The notes below the pieces were generated by a model. It had not been told where the DNA came from. It did no database searches and worked only from the letters and a program-made list of their open reading frames with translations. The position numbers and the translations under genes were made by a program. Below, piece after piece: positions 9,784-18,887 of a DNA stretch of 64,000 bases. Origin of the DNA: G963422275 sp963422275 (GTDB lineage Bacteria; Pseudomonadota; Alphaproteobacteria; Rhodobacterales; Rhodobacteraceae); NCBI GenBank assembly GCA_963422275.1, contig OY729418.1, forward strand, positions 1,240,001-1,304,000, written 5' to 3'. How positions within the stretch are numbered: the stretch's first letter is position 1; each line of letters opens with the position of its first letter.

Positions 9784-10107
9784 TTTTAGAGCGATTGCCT
9801 TGGTTGCCCCAGAACAACCTCTTGCGGTATGGATTCGGCTGTAGGGCACAAGTGCCCCCTGCCTTTTGTCCTCAACATCGAGTGTTAGGATGAGAATTTC
9901 GCATCTCAGACTTCGGAAACTGATCCGCTCGATAGCAGGATGTGCACTTCTAATCGTTGCGGGGTCGCCCTTGATGAAGGAAATGGACCTGTCCAGCCAA
10001 GTCGCCGGATACACCTTCAAGTATGCCGGAAAAACATCGGAGGCTGCACTTAGATAGTGTCGTCATGAGTGATGTTTATCTGCACTGTCTGTGGAACTCA
10101 CTTGATG
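9784..10107. other. Intergenic, nothing recognised
   Basis: A minus-strand reading frame runs through here into the IS1595 copy, but its sequence shows no known motif and reads across an IS end. I see no supported gene. Confidence 0.3.
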
Positions 10108-10312
10108 GTTGTTGGCGGCGACACATGGGAATGGCTCATCGGCGTCATGACATTTCGGACAGGGTCTGGCTGTTGCTGGAGCCTCATCTGCCTGGCCGAG
10201 CGGGAAGTTGGGGTGGAGTGGCGCAGGACAATCGGCGGTTCATCAATGCGATCTTCTGGATTCTTCGCACCGGCGCTCCCTGGCGTGATTTGCCGCTAAC
10301 GGCTTGGCTTGC
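10108..10312 (+). pseudogene. IS5-family transposase N-terminal fragment
   Basis: From about 10123 the sequence reads MGMAHRRHDISDRVWLLLEP, then INAIFWILRTGAPWRDLP. This is the N-terminal domain that precedes the DDE domain in IS427-group IS5 elements. The sequence then diverges (TAWLAVPPSHHRG) and no catalytic domain follows. It is a truncated remnant without a visible partner end. Confidence 0.7.
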
Positions 10313-10699
10313 TGTCCCACCGTCACACCATCGAGGGCCGCCGAACGCCTGCACCTGCGCAACAACATTGAACATCAGGTTGCCGACCGCTTCGTCGACT
10401 TCATGATATCCATGGTAAACGACAATATTGTTCCCGTTCACGATGGCGGAAACAGCCAAAGAACAGGCGCAAGGCGCGGTTAGGCGCGACGAAATCATCA
10501 TCGGGACGAGAACTTGGCTGCGCGGACCGGGGCTAGCTTTGGGGCTGGTGGGCTATGGGAATACTTGTAGACCGCAGGCAAGGATGAGCAGCACGCTCTT
10601 GAGGACATCCCCGTCCGGTTTTAGTCACCGAAATGGAGCAGTCGATGACCTACTGCGACCGCAACGGTTCGGTGCAATGCGCTAATTCTGTTGCGATTC
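10313..10699. other. No gene recognised between IS5 fragment and Fic regulatory region
   Basis: Short frames on both strands lack motifs. It may be further IS debris; nothing can be supported. Confidence 0.3.
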
Positions 10700-10867
10700 C
10701 CGCAAAATCATTTCATTTCCATTGAAACGATTTTGCGGTGAACCTGTTTTATGGATTGAAATCAATGTTTTGACCGTTTCATAGTGCCGGATTATCGTTT
10801 CAAATCATATGAAACAATATCTTGAAGTTTCAAAAATATCATATATTATAACAAGATAATCGTTTCA
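10700..10867 (+). promoter_or_regulatory. GTTTCA-box array upstream of fic gene
   Basis: An inverted repeat with 16-bp arms, left CCGCAAAATCATTTCA (10700-10715) and right TGAAACGATTTTGCGG (10723-10738), matches at 15 of 16 positions. More TGAAAC/GTTTCA copies follow at about 10776, 10794-10802, 10810-10815, 10827-10832 and 10859-10867, the last overlapping the start codon. The region is far more AT-rich than its surroundings. There is no T-run after the stem, so it is more likely an operator array than a terminator. The winged-helix domain of the Fic protein is the obvious candidate ligand (inference). Confidence 0.6.
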
Positions 10868-12174
10868 TGATCAGGGTCAATCATTTCATGGTGTTGTCAG
10901 ATCAAGACCTTCTCGATTACATCGCCACCCATCCCGGTGCGCGTCGGAAAGATATAAGGCGGCATATCGCCCCGGATGCTAGCAACCCGACGGTCTGGCG
11001 TGCCCTCAAGCGGCTGATGGAAGAAAACAAGCTGGAGGCCTCCGGCAAGGGTCGTGCCACCGGCTATAGCTTGGCCGGCGCTGCGGTGGTTTGTGCCCAT
11101 CTCGCCAAGCCCTATAACCGACGCAAGCCGGCGAATTACAACAAGGACTTCATCGATCGCTACGTGCCGGGCAAAAGCTTCTATCTCAGCGCCGCTGACC
11201 AGCAGCGCCTGCGGGATGTCGGCACGCCCAACATGTCGCCCCTGTCGGCGGGTACGTATGCTCAGCGCGTCTACGAACGGCTTCTCGTCGATCTGTCCTG
11301 GGCATCATCGCGGATGGAAGGCAACACTTATTCGATCCTCGAAACCGAACGGCTCATCCAGTTCGGCGAAGAGGCCTCAGGCAAGGACCGCAAGGAAGCG
11401 GTCATGATCCTCAATCACAAGGAGGCGATCCAGTACGTCGTGAACAATCTGGATTCCATCACGATAAGTCGATCCGATCTTACCAACATTCATGCTCTGC
11501 TTTCGGAAGGCCTTCTTGCCGATCCCGCCATGGCTGGGCGGTTGCGCCGTATGCCCGTCGGCATTACCCACTCAAGCTACAGGCCACTTGGCGATCAGTT
11601 TGAAATCGAGGAAGAGTTCACCATCCTCGTCGAAAAAGCGACCTCTATAACCGACCCGTTCGAGCAGTCCTTCTTCTTGCTCGTTCACATCCCTTATTTG
11701 CAGGCCTTCAATGACATCAACAAGAGAACCTCGCGGGTCGCCTCCAACATCGCGCTCCTGAAGGCCGGTCTTGCCCCAATGTCGTTTCTGACCATGGATG
11801 ACGACGATTACATCGACGGGCTGATCGGGATATACGAGTTGAACAATGTTGCCCTGCTACGCGACGCCTATCTAGACGCCTATATTGCCTCGGCAGAGAA
11901 CTATCGCGCCCTTCGCATCGAACTTGAAACGCCCGACAAGGCCGCACTCGTCTATCGCGAATTTGTGCGCGAAGCCGTTCGACGCAGTGTGCTTGACTGG
12001 AAAGCGTTCGATCCCGCGCTGGTTACGGCCATGACCGCTGAGGCAGGTATTCCCGATGAGGATCGCCCGCAGTTGGTTAATTACATCGGGAAAGAATTTC
12101 GTGGGTTGCACGAAGGCAATGTCATACGCTACCGGCTACAGCACACTGACCTCGAGGCCATCGGTCGAAAGTAG
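10867..12174 (+). CDS. Fic-domain protein with N-terminal winged helix
   Basis: A 435-residue protein. Residues about 10-70 look like a winged helix (LSDQDLLDYIATHPGARRKD...TVWRALKRLME). Residues 147-153, SSRMEGN, fit the inhibitory (S/T)xxxE(G/N) motif. The Fic active-site loop is HIPYLQAFNDINKRTSR at 274-290: the catalytic His and the distal NKR remain, but the canonical HPFxxGNGR is changed to the variant found in one large Fic subgroup. Fic enzymes usually transfer AMP to target proteins, with the N-terminal motif blocking activity. ATG at 10867 was chosen; ATG at 10888 is also possible. The gene is intact and flanked by IS debris, so it may act as a single-gene, self-inhibited toxin-like module. 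Confidence 0.9.
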   Translation: MIRVNHFMVLSDQDLLDYIATHPGARRKDIRRHIAPDASNPTVWRALKRLMEENKLEASGKGRATGYSLAGAAVVCAHLAKPYNRRKPANYNKDFIDRYVPGKSFYLSAADQQRLRDVGTPNMSPLSAGTYAQRVYERLLVDLSWASSRMEGNTYSILETERLIQFGEEASGKDRKEAVMILNHKEAIQYVVNNLDSITISRSDLTNIHALLSEGLLADPAMAGRLRRMPVGITHSSYRPLGDQFEIEEEFTILVEKATSITDPFEQSFFLLVHIPYLQAFNDINKRTSRVASNIALLKAGLAPMSFLTMDDDDYIDGLIGIYELNNVALLRDAYLDAYIASAENYRALRIELETPDKAALVYREFVREAVRRSVLDWKAFDPALVTAMTAEAGIPDEDRPQLVNYIGKEFRGLHEGNVIRYRLQHTDLEAIGRK

Positions 12175-12327
12175 GCATAGGTGTTTATTTGTCGTGGTGC
12201 ATCGCTTATGGGTGCGAGGAGCGATTGGATTTCAGGGTGTGAGCGCACTTCAGCGACCGGATTTTCTTAACCGTCGGCGATTTCTGCAAGTGTCATCTTG
12301 CGTTGCTTACTGAGTTGTTTGTCTAGA

Positions 12328-12440
12328 AGACTGTCCGAGCAAAACATCTTAAACTATTGAAATATATATATATATAATCTTTTTCTAAAAAGATGCAAAA
12401 TTTTAGAATCAATCGCTTGGCTTAATACTCGGACAGGCTC
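12328..12440. mobile_element. 113-bp AT-rich miniature inverted-repeat element
   Basis: The ends AGACTGTCCGAG (12328-12339) and CTCGGACAGGCTC (12428-12440) are inverted repeats sharing CTGTCCGAG. CTAGA occurs directly on both sides (12323-12327 and 12441-12445) as a possible target duplication. The interior is AT-rich with an (AT)n run at about 12362-12376. A 19-bp piece (from 12346, ATCTTAAACTATTGAAATA) recurs at 58829. Confidence 0.6.
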
Positions 12441-12463
12441 CTAGATGCTGACAGGTGAGTTTG

Positions 12464-12578
12464 GTGAAGCTCGGCTCTGTGGTGCTGGACGGCATCAAGG
12501 TCAAAAACCAATGCGTCGAAACACAAGGTGATGAGCCATGCGTGGATGATCAAGGATGAGGCCGGGATTGCGGCCTAG
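12464..12578 (+). pseudogene. IS1182-family transposase fragment
   Basis: The sequence reads KLGSVVLDGIKVK, then one frame over NASKHKVMSHAWMIKDEAG, and stops. VLDGxKxKANASKHK is the diagnostic block around the first catalytic Asp of IS1182-type transposases. There is one frameshift and both ends are missing. Confidence 0.65.
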
Positions 12579-13185
12579 CTGGCGCGTTCAAGACAACCGA
12601 CACGCTCGAAAATCCCGCGGTGGCGAAGATATGCCGTTCTGTATGGTTGGCGGGCCTCGACATCTGTCTTGGACCAAGGAGGCCAAGGCTGCGGTCGGAA
12701 AGCTAAACCCGGGAAAACACAAACGCCGCCAACCTGCTGCTGACGGAGCTGCCCTGTGCGATCAGTCGCCAGACCGGCTTTGCCAATGTCAAGAACGGCG
12801 TGGAACGCTTCGCCGTCTCCATACTTCGGCAGGTGGGATCGGAAAGCGATCGCGTTGGCCTGTTGGCGGGGGATGCCTGCGCCGCGCTCTGCAAGGGGGC
12901 ACGGCGATCATCTGGCACGATGGCGGTCGCGGCGGCGCGGGAGAGGATTGATACCTTCAGGGACGAACCCTCAAGGAGCGATGTGTTCCTCTCGTTGGCT
13001 CACCGGGCGAGGAGACAGGGGGCTCCCGCGCGGTGCGGGCTGATGAGATGGAAAAGCGTGGCCTCGGCTTCGGCAACGGCGGGAGTCGGTGTCCGGGAAC
13101 GGGTGCTGCATGGGAACCTGCGTCGGCTGCCGCCAGCGCGACCCCTTCCGCTTCGATAAAGAGGCGTCAAGCGGATGGGGCAAAC
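12579..13185. other. Unassigned region
   Basis: A plus-strand frame over about 12800-13159 has ordinary composition (MERFAVSILRQVGSESDRVG...) but no motif I know, and its upstream part is broken by frame changes. It may be the decayed body of another transposase or a lost gene. No function proposed. Confidence 0.3.
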
Positions 13186-13351
13186 AATAGAAGACTGTTG
13201 CGAAATGCGCCCTCTGGCCGTTGACATGTCGCGCTGAAGGGCTGCAAGCACTTGTCAGGGTGTTTGATCGAAGGAGAGACCGGTGGATTTTTTCATGACC
13301 GTGGTTGCCGAGCGCGTGAAGCGGGACAGCGCCCTTATTGACTGGCAGTGC
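13186..13351 (+). pseudogene. IS left-end and transposase start remnant
   Basis: AAGACTGTTGCGAAATGCGCCC and the following 150 bases are a diverged copy of the element at 7825. They include the transposase start DFFMTVVAERVKRDSALIDWQ. The copy stops where the IS5 element at 13356 is inserted at CTAG. Confidence 0.6.
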
Positions 13352-13355
13352 CTAG

Positions 13356-14075
13356 GGAACCTCTGAATACAGCCTGATTTTGGGCGTTGCATTGCGCATC
13401 CGGTGCGTGTCCGATGTCTTGTGCCACGCCTTTTTTGGGGGGGATCACGACATGCAGTGCCTTCGGCAATTGACCTTTGCCAGCCTCGAATGCGATCGCA
13501 AGACGCGCAAGACGCGCCGCGAGATCTTTCTGGAGCGGATGGACGGCCTGATCCCCTGGGAGCGCCTGGAGGCCCGCATTGCGCCGGCGTGTCCGAAGGG
13601 CGGCCGCAAGGGGCGACAGCCGCATCCGCTGTCGGTGATGCTGCGCGTGCACTGCGTCCAGCTGTTCTGCAACCTGAGCGACCCGATGATGGAGGACCAG
13701 CTTTACGAGGCGGAGAGCATCCGGCGCTTTGCCGGGGCGGAGAAGGCGAAGGCCCGGGTGGAGCATCCGTTCCGGATCATCAAGCGGGTGTTCGGCTGCG
13801 ACATGGTTCGCTATCGGGGTTTGGACAAGAACGTGCAGCGGCTTGCGCTGCTTCCGGGCTTCTCGAACCTGATGATTGCCCAGCCGCACTTGCAATGACA
13901 GGGGAGAAGTGTGTCCGGAATTTGCCGGACCGGCCCTGCGGGGGCTGAACCGGCGGCGGTTTCGCCCCGAAAACGCGCATTTGCGGCTTCCGGACCGCCG
14001 AAAACCGACCGGTGCAGCCGGGAAGGGCAAATTCCGCAGCCAAAACCAAAAAAAAACCTCCAAATCAGAGGTTCC
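13356..14075 (+). mobile_element. IS5-family element, copy A (720 bp, deleted)
   Basis: The ends GGAACCTCTGAATA and TCAGAGGTTCC are inverted repeats flanked by CTAG (13352-13355 and 14076-14079), as for IS5-group insertions. The transposase remnant (13452-13898) reads MQCLRQLTFASLECDRKTRK...LYEAESIRRFAGA and then jumps to KARVEHPFRIIKRVFG. The middle with both catalytic Asp boxes is thus lost while the Glu box remains. It is the same element as copies B (43055) and C (49857). In copy A the YEAESIRRFAG region is in the family-normal frame, unlike in B and C. Confidence 0.9.
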
Positions 14076-14209
14076 CTAGCGTACGCCTGCGCACATTAGA
14101 GGTTCTCAAACCCCCTTAAGAAAATCCTGCCTGATGCTTGTCTCTGCGTTGTTGCTTGCAGGCACATTGCATCACCGGACGGAAAAGGAGATTGGAATTT
14201 TTCAAACGA

Positions 14210-14453
14210 TGGCTCAATTCGTGAAACATGCGCATGGTCTGACCATGACCGTTGCGAGGCAGGCTCTCGAGACAGCATATCATCGAGTTCGATGAATGGA
14301 ACCACCTGAGATATCTGTCGAGGCACTTGGCGGCGAGGCCGTGAAAGCCTCCCAGACAGGTCTTGATTTGGCTGGAGCGACTGCTGGTCACCTGTTAGTG
14401 CAAGGTGCCACAAACCGTTCACTGTCAATATGCCTGCGGATTGCGAAATGAGT
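14210..14453 (-). mobile_element. Degenerate IS1595-family remnant
   Basis: GGCTCAATTCGTGAAACATGC at 14210 and GCCTGCGGATTGCGAAATGAGTC ending near 14453 are decayed IS1595 ends. The minus strand between them reads SSQIKTCLGGFHGLAAKCLDRYLRWF, the C-terminal block of the IS1595 transposase. The catalytic domain is absent. Confidence 0.6.
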
Positions 14454-14645
14454 CAAGGCGACTGTCCTGATTTCCGTCACAGTCAGCCATCTTCATTCAC
14501 TCAGGACAATTCGCACCGTCGAGATGATCGCGCAAACGAGACAGCTGCCAGAATCGGGGAAAGCTTGAATCGTAAATGCGTGTGGGGATCTGGTGCTTTG
14601 ACATCCGGCTAAGCTGGGAAGTGTCTCGACAGGCCGTACGTGCCA
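14454..14645. other. No gene recognised
   Basis: Short spacer between two IS remnants; nothing identifiable. Confidence 0.3.
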
Positions 14646-14646
14646 C

Positions 14647-15329
14647 TAGGTCGTGTACTCATTGATTTTGATTCGGAGGCGGATGCAGGCGAGGGCGCTT
14701 GCGGCGAGGAAGTTTCTTGCGAGCTTGTGATGGCGGGTCGCGATGCCTCGGAAGTGCTTGAGCTTGTTGAAGAAACGTTCGACGAGGTTGCGTTGGCGGT
14801 ACAGGTGATCGGGCACCGAGCGCTGCTCCCGGCGGTCCCGTTGGGTCGGGATGTGGGGGCAAGAGCCGTGGTCGGCGATGCGTTTGAGGATGGCGCGGGA
14901 GTCGCAGCCGCGGTCGGCGACGGTGTCCCGGGCCGGCTCAAGGCCGTCAAGGAGGGCCGGTACGGCAGCCTTGTCGGAGGCTTGGCCTGGAGTGAGCACA
15001 AAGCGGCGCGGCAGGCCGCGACCGTCGACGACGACGTGGATTTTGGTGCTCAGCCCGCCTCGCGAGCGTCCGATGGCGTGATCCGGACCCCCTTTTTTCC
15101 GCCCGCGGCGTGCCGGTGCGCAGGATGTGAAAGATCCCGCTGATCGCCCGCCGGTCGTCCACCCGCGGAACGCCCCGCGGCTTGTCAGGCGGCAACGGCG
15201 AGATGATCGCCCATTCCGCATCCGTCAGATCGTGCCGGCCCTGCATCCTCAATCTCCCACTGTTTGGAAGATTGAATCACATCAGCGCCGGAAAGAAAAT
15301 CCCTTTTTCCTTTATGAGTACACGACCTA
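14647..15329 (-). mobile_element. IS5-family (IS427-group) element, internally deleted
   Basis: Perfect 17-bp inverted ends CTAGGTCGTGTACTCAT at 14646-14662 and 15314-15330 include the target TA. The minus strand encodes the N-terminal domain at about 15252-15115 (MRMQGRHDLTDAEWAIISPL). One frame over it encodes the DDE part from about 15090 to 14646 (AIGRSRGGLSTKIHVVVDG ... VADRGCDSRAI ... LVERFFNKLKHFRGIATRH). The segment joining the two domains is missing. A second copy, truncated on the other side, lies at 63480-63885. Confidence 0.88.
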
Positions 15330-15330
15330 G

Positions 15331-15508
15331 TGGACGCGGTCGGCGCATCGCCACCCCCCCCCTCGCACTTGTTCTTTCACTCTGGTCGCTGCACCATGAT
15401 TGGGTTTCGAACCTGGATGAGAGCCGAAATCCGATGTCGACGGATGGCATTTCGTTGCAAACGGTTGCAGGCTGGCCGGTCGCGGAACTTCAATCGTCCC
15501 AAACATCA
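15331..15508. other. Spacer after glycosidase gene
   Basis: No gene seen. It lies between the IS5-family end and the stop of the GH1 gene and may hold the operon terminator, though I see no strong hairpin with a T-run. Confidence 0.3.
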
Positions 15509-16870
15509 TCACCTTGTTTGCAAAAAGCCGTTGCGACGTGCAATGTCACGCAACCAGTAAGCGCTGTCCTTCGGAACACGACGCTGCGTTCCATAGTCCA
15601 CGAAAACGATGCCGTATCTCGAACTGTACCCCGAATCCCACTCAAAATCGTCGAGAAGCGTCCACACGTAGATGCCGCGAAGATCGACTCCGCGACGCAT
15701 TGCCCTGTATGCAGCCCGAAAGGCCTCGTCGTAATACTTGATGCGCGCGGAATCATTCACCCGCCCCTCAGGGTTGACATAGTCGTTGAACAGATAGCCA
15801 ACCTCCGTCACGTAAATTGGCAAGTTGCTTCCATAGTCTCTGCCCGGCTTCATCAAGATCTCTTCCAGCCCGTCGGGTCTCAGCCCGCTTCCGATTGAAG
15901 TCAGCGGCCCGAGCGGCGCCATTCGACAGGCATGAATGATCGGGATCGTGCGGTCGAAGCGCACAACTTCGTGCACATAGTAGTTGAGACCGAGAAAATC
16001 GATTGGTGTCGCGATGCAGTCAAGGTCACCTTTCTGGACGATATGGTCGTCATCGAGGCATGGAAGGTAGGGGAGCATGTGCGCCGGATAAGTTCCCTTC
16101 AGGAGTGGCTCGAGGAAAAGTCCATTGGCTTCGCCGTCGACCGTCCGTGCGGCTTCGATGTCGTCAGCAGAGTTCGAAAACGGCTCGATTACCTGCAGAC
16201 AGTGGACAACACCGACTTGCGCGGATTCGATATTCGCCCGAATTGCCGGAACCGCAAGTCCGTGAGCAAGGTTAAGGTGATGCGTGGCGACGCCAGCGGC
16301 ATGGTAGTCCCGCAAGCCCGGTGCATGCAATCCGCGAGCATGGCCGAGAAACGCGCATGACCAAGGCTCGTTCGTGGTGACCCAGTAGGGCACGCGATCC
16401 CCAAAGTGCTTGGTAACCGCCGATGCGAAGTCCGCGAAGCGCGAGGCCGTGTCCCGACTGAGCCATCCCCCCTCCTCCTGCAGAGACTGCGGGAGGTCCC
16501 AGTGATAGAGGGTGACCATCGGCGTCAGCCCGTGTTCCAGCAAGGAATCCAGAACGCGGTCGTAATGATCGAATCCCGCCTGGTTGCGGCTTGACTTTCC
16601 GTCAGGAGAAAACCGCGGCCAGCTGAAGGACATGCGGAGGCTCCCGAAGCCAAGATCGCGTGCCAGTGCGTGGTCCTCCGGATAGCGGCGATAATGGTCA
16701 GCCGCGATGTCGCCGTTGTCGCCGTTCAGCGTTCCGCCTTCGCGGGCAAAAACGTCCCATATGCATTCCCCGCCTCCATCGGCTTGGCGTTGGCCCTCAA
16801 TCTGATAAGCCGCCGTGGCGGCACCCCAAACGAACCCATCTGGAAATTTGATGGCTGTGCCTTCATTCAT
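15509..16870 (-). CDS. GH1 family beta-glycosidase
   Basis: A 453-residue cytosolic glycoside hydrolase of family 1. The start FPDGFVWGAATAAYQIEG and YHWDLPQSL (122-130) are hallmark blocks. The acid/base Glu168 lies in TTNEPW and the nucleophile Glu356 in YVTEVGY, where most members have TENG. WTLLDDFEW (403-411) forms the glycone-binding loop. It would cleave beta-glucosides or related beta-linked sugars. GGAGAAAG precedes the ATG. It is the last gene of the sugar importer operon, 16 bp after the permease, so it likely hydrolyses what the importer brings in. Length is normal and the frame intact. Confidence 0.93.
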   Translation of the reverse strand: MNEGTAIKFPDGFVWGAATAAYQIEGQRQADGGGECIWDVFAREGGTLNGDNGDIAADHYRRYPEDHALARDLGFGSLRMSFSWPRFSPDGKSSRNQAGFDHYDRVLDSLLEHGLTPMVTLYHWDLPQSLQEEGGWLSRDTASRFADFASAVTKHFGDRVPYWVTTNEPWSCAFLGHARGLHAPGLRDYHAAGVATHHLNLAHGLAVPAIRANIESAQVGVVHCLQVIEPFSNSADDIEAARTVDGEANGLFLEPLLKGTYPAHMLPYLPCLDDDHIVQKGDLDCIATPIDFLGLNYYVHEVVRFDRTIPIIHACRMAPLGPLTSIGSGLRPDGLEEILMKPGRDYGSNLPIYVTEVGYLFNDYVNPEGRVNDSARIKYYDEAFRAAYRAMRRGVDLRGIYVWTLLDDFEWDSGYSSRYGIVFVDYGTQRRVPKDSAYWLRDIARRNGFLQTR

Positions 16871-16886
16871 GTGTCTTTCTCCAAGA

Positions 16887-18104
16887 TCATGCTCCTGCGG
16901 CGCCGCTTCGTATCCTGCGTCTTCGGGCGATCATGTCGACCGAGACCGCCGCGAGAAGAATCAGCCCCGTGATGATTGATTTTACGTTGGCGGACTGGCC
17001 AAGAAGATCCAGGCCGTTGGCGACGCTGCCGATCACCAGTGCCCCGAGCAGGCTGCCGAGAATTCGCCCGCGTCCTCCAAATAGACTGGTTCCGCCGATG
17101 ACGGCGGCGGCGATCGCATCGAGAACGAGGTTGCCGCCGCCTGTGTTGCCGTCCACGGCAAACTGGCGCGAAACCGCTATGACCCCAGACAGCGCCGCAA
17201 ACGCCGAACATGTCGCAAACAGGGTTACCCGAAGGCTTGCCACGTTGATGCCGGCGCGTCTGGACGCCTCAGCGTTCCCCCCAACAGCAAAGATATGAAC
17301 ACCGAACGGGGTATGTTCGGTCACGAGCGTGAGGACGAGAGCGAGAATCGCCAGTATCAAGAGCAGGACCGGCACGCCGTGATGTTGTGACAGGACCGAG
17401 TAAGCGAGGATCGCCAGTGCAGGAAACAGGGCTGCACGGCCAAGCAATCCAGCCCTGTCGCCAAGGCCGGCATTGCGCACCGCTTTCCAATGCTTGACGC
17501 AGAAAACAAGCCCGGCTGCCGTGATCGCCGCAACCAGAAGAAGCGAAAGCCACGACGGCATGAACGAGGCGGCGATGCCTGTGACAATCGGGTCTTCGAT
17601 GAGAATCTGGCCGATTTGATTGCCAACCAGAATTCTCTGTACGCCCTGCCAAACAAGCAGGCCGGTCAGAGTCACGATGAACGAGGGCGCGCCCACTAGA
17701 GTCACTAGCTTGCCGTGGGTCCACCCGATCGCCGCGCCGCAGACGATCGCCGCGCCAATCGCCGCCAATCCCGGAACTCCGTAGCTGGACGAAAGCAGGA
17801 CCAAGACAACCGCGCACACGCCCGAAACCGACCCGGCGGACAGGTCAATTTCGCCGATGAAGAGCACAAGACTCACGCCAAGCGCCATCACGCCCAATAC
17901 GCCAACCTGCAGGGAAAGATTGGACAGGTTGCGAGGAGTGAGAAAATACTGACTGGAAAGATGGAAGACGATGAAGACAGCCAAGAGCGCCAACACCACT
18001 GGAATGAAGCCAAGCTCTCCCTGATTGACTTGCGCTGCCATCTTGTGAGTCAGCGAACGCCAGGTCTTGGAGGCATTCGATTCCGATGCCTTGGGATTGT
18101 TCAT
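16887..18104 (-). CDS. Sugar ABC importer permease (XylH/RbsC family)
   Basis: About 405 residues from the ATG at 18104, which overlaps the ATPase stop by 4 bp (ATGA). This start is preferred over an upstream one at 18167 inside the ATPase gene. About ten hydrophobic segments are seen. GEIDLSAGSVSG and AVGGNAEASRRAGINV are conserved blocks of ribose/xylose permeases, and the C-terminal DAIAAAVIGGTSLFGGRG is the coupling region. The long form with extra segments resembles XylH more than RbsC. It works with the ATPase and binding protein encoded upstream. Confidence 0.92.
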   Translation of the reverse strand: MNNPKASESNASKTWRSLTHKMAAQVNQGELGFIPVVLALLAVFIVFHLSSQYFLTPRNLSNLSLQVGVLGVMALGVSLVLFIGEIDLSAGSVSGVCAVVLVLLSSSYGVPGLAAIGAAIVCGAAIGWTHGKLVTLVGAPSFIVTLTGLLVWQGVQRILVGNQIGQILIEDPIVTGIAASFMPSWLSLLLVAAITAAGLVFCVKHWKAVRNAGLGDRAGLLGRAALFPALAILAYSVLSQHHGVPVLLLILAILALVLTLVTEHTPFGVHIFAVGGNAEASRRAGINVASLRVTLFATCSAFAALSGVIAVSRQFAVDGNTGGGNLVLDAIAAAVIGGTSLFGGRGRILGSLLGALVIGSVANGLDLLGQSANVKSIITGLILLAAVSVDMIARRRRIRSGAAGA

Positions 18105-18886
18105 GACAGCGCGGCGTCCTTCGCCGCGCTCCCGGTGATCGCGCGCACAACGTCGTCGTGGGTACATTTCCTGGGATCCAGTTCGGCGACGCGCCGTCCT
18201 TGGCGCAGGATGATCGCCCGGTCCGCGAGCGCGAAGACATCGACCATGTTGTGCGTGATCAGCAGAACGCCGACACCCTGATCCTTGAGTCGCTCGATAA
18301 GGCGGTGGACACTTGCCGTTTGCTCGACCCCAAGCGCAGCCGTGGGTTCATCGAAAATGACCACGCGGCTCCGCCAAACGATGGCGCGCGCGATGGCGAC
18401 AGCTTGGCGCTGCCCGCCGGAGAGAGCGCTTACCGGGCTGGAAAGAGAGGGAATCCGAGCTCCGAGGATCTCGAATGCCCGCTCCGCCTCCACTTCCATG
18501 CTCTTGCGGTCCAAGAGCAGGCGAAGGACGGGATTGCCTCGCATTCTGCTCTCCCGCCCCAGGAAAAGGTTCTGGGCAACGTCGAGATTGTCGCAAAGAG
18601 CGAGATCCTGGTACACGGTCTCGATCCCGGCAACGCTCGCATGCCGCGGCGATGGAAGCTCGATGCGCTTCCCGTCCAGCAGAATCTCTCCGGCATCCGG
18701 TCTATGGACACCGGAGACGATTTTGACAAGCGTTGACTTTCCAGCCCCGTTGTCGCCGAGCAATGCCTGTACCGAGCTGGCGCGAACATCAAGGTCCACG
18801 CCGCTCAGGGCCTGCACCTGGCCGAACCTCTTGCTTAGCTTGCGGGTCTCCAGAAGTTGGACGGCCGGTTCACTGGCCGCGATCAC
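18101..18886 (-). CDS. Sugar ABC importer ATPase, single domain
   Basis: A 261-residue ATPase with one nucleotide-binding domain, unlike RbsA/XylG which carry two. Walker A GDNGAGKST (44-52), signature LSGGQRQ (155-161), Walker B VVIFDEPTAAL (175-185), H-loop THN. Single-domain forms are known in FrcA-type sugar importers. The start is GTG at 18886, one base after the stop of the binding protein, with GAA just upstream. It overlaps the permease start by 4 bp, so the three genes are translationally coupled. Confidence 0.9.
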   Translation of the reverse strand: MIAASEPAVQLLETRKLSKRFGQVQALSGVDLDVRASSVQALLGDNGAGKSTLVKIVSGVHRPDAGEILLDGKRIELPSPRHASVAGIETVYQDLALCDNLDVAQNLFLGRESRMRGNPVLRLLLDRKSMEVEAERAFEILGARIPSLSSPVSALSGGQRQAVAIARAIVWRSRVVIFDEPTAALGVEQTASVHRLIERLKDQGVGVLLITHNMVDVFALADRAIILRQGRRVAELDPRKCTHDDVVRAITGSAAKDAALS

Positions 18887-18887
18887 T

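Noticed and set aside
8797..10020. 407-residue minus-strand reading frame
   Set aside because: It reads through two IS1595 pieces and the DUF2274 fragment, crossing element ends; composition is not gene-like.
10700..10738. Inverted repeat as intrinsic terminator
   Set aside because: The stem is not followed by a T-run and its arms match the other GTTTCA boxes, so an operator role is more likely.
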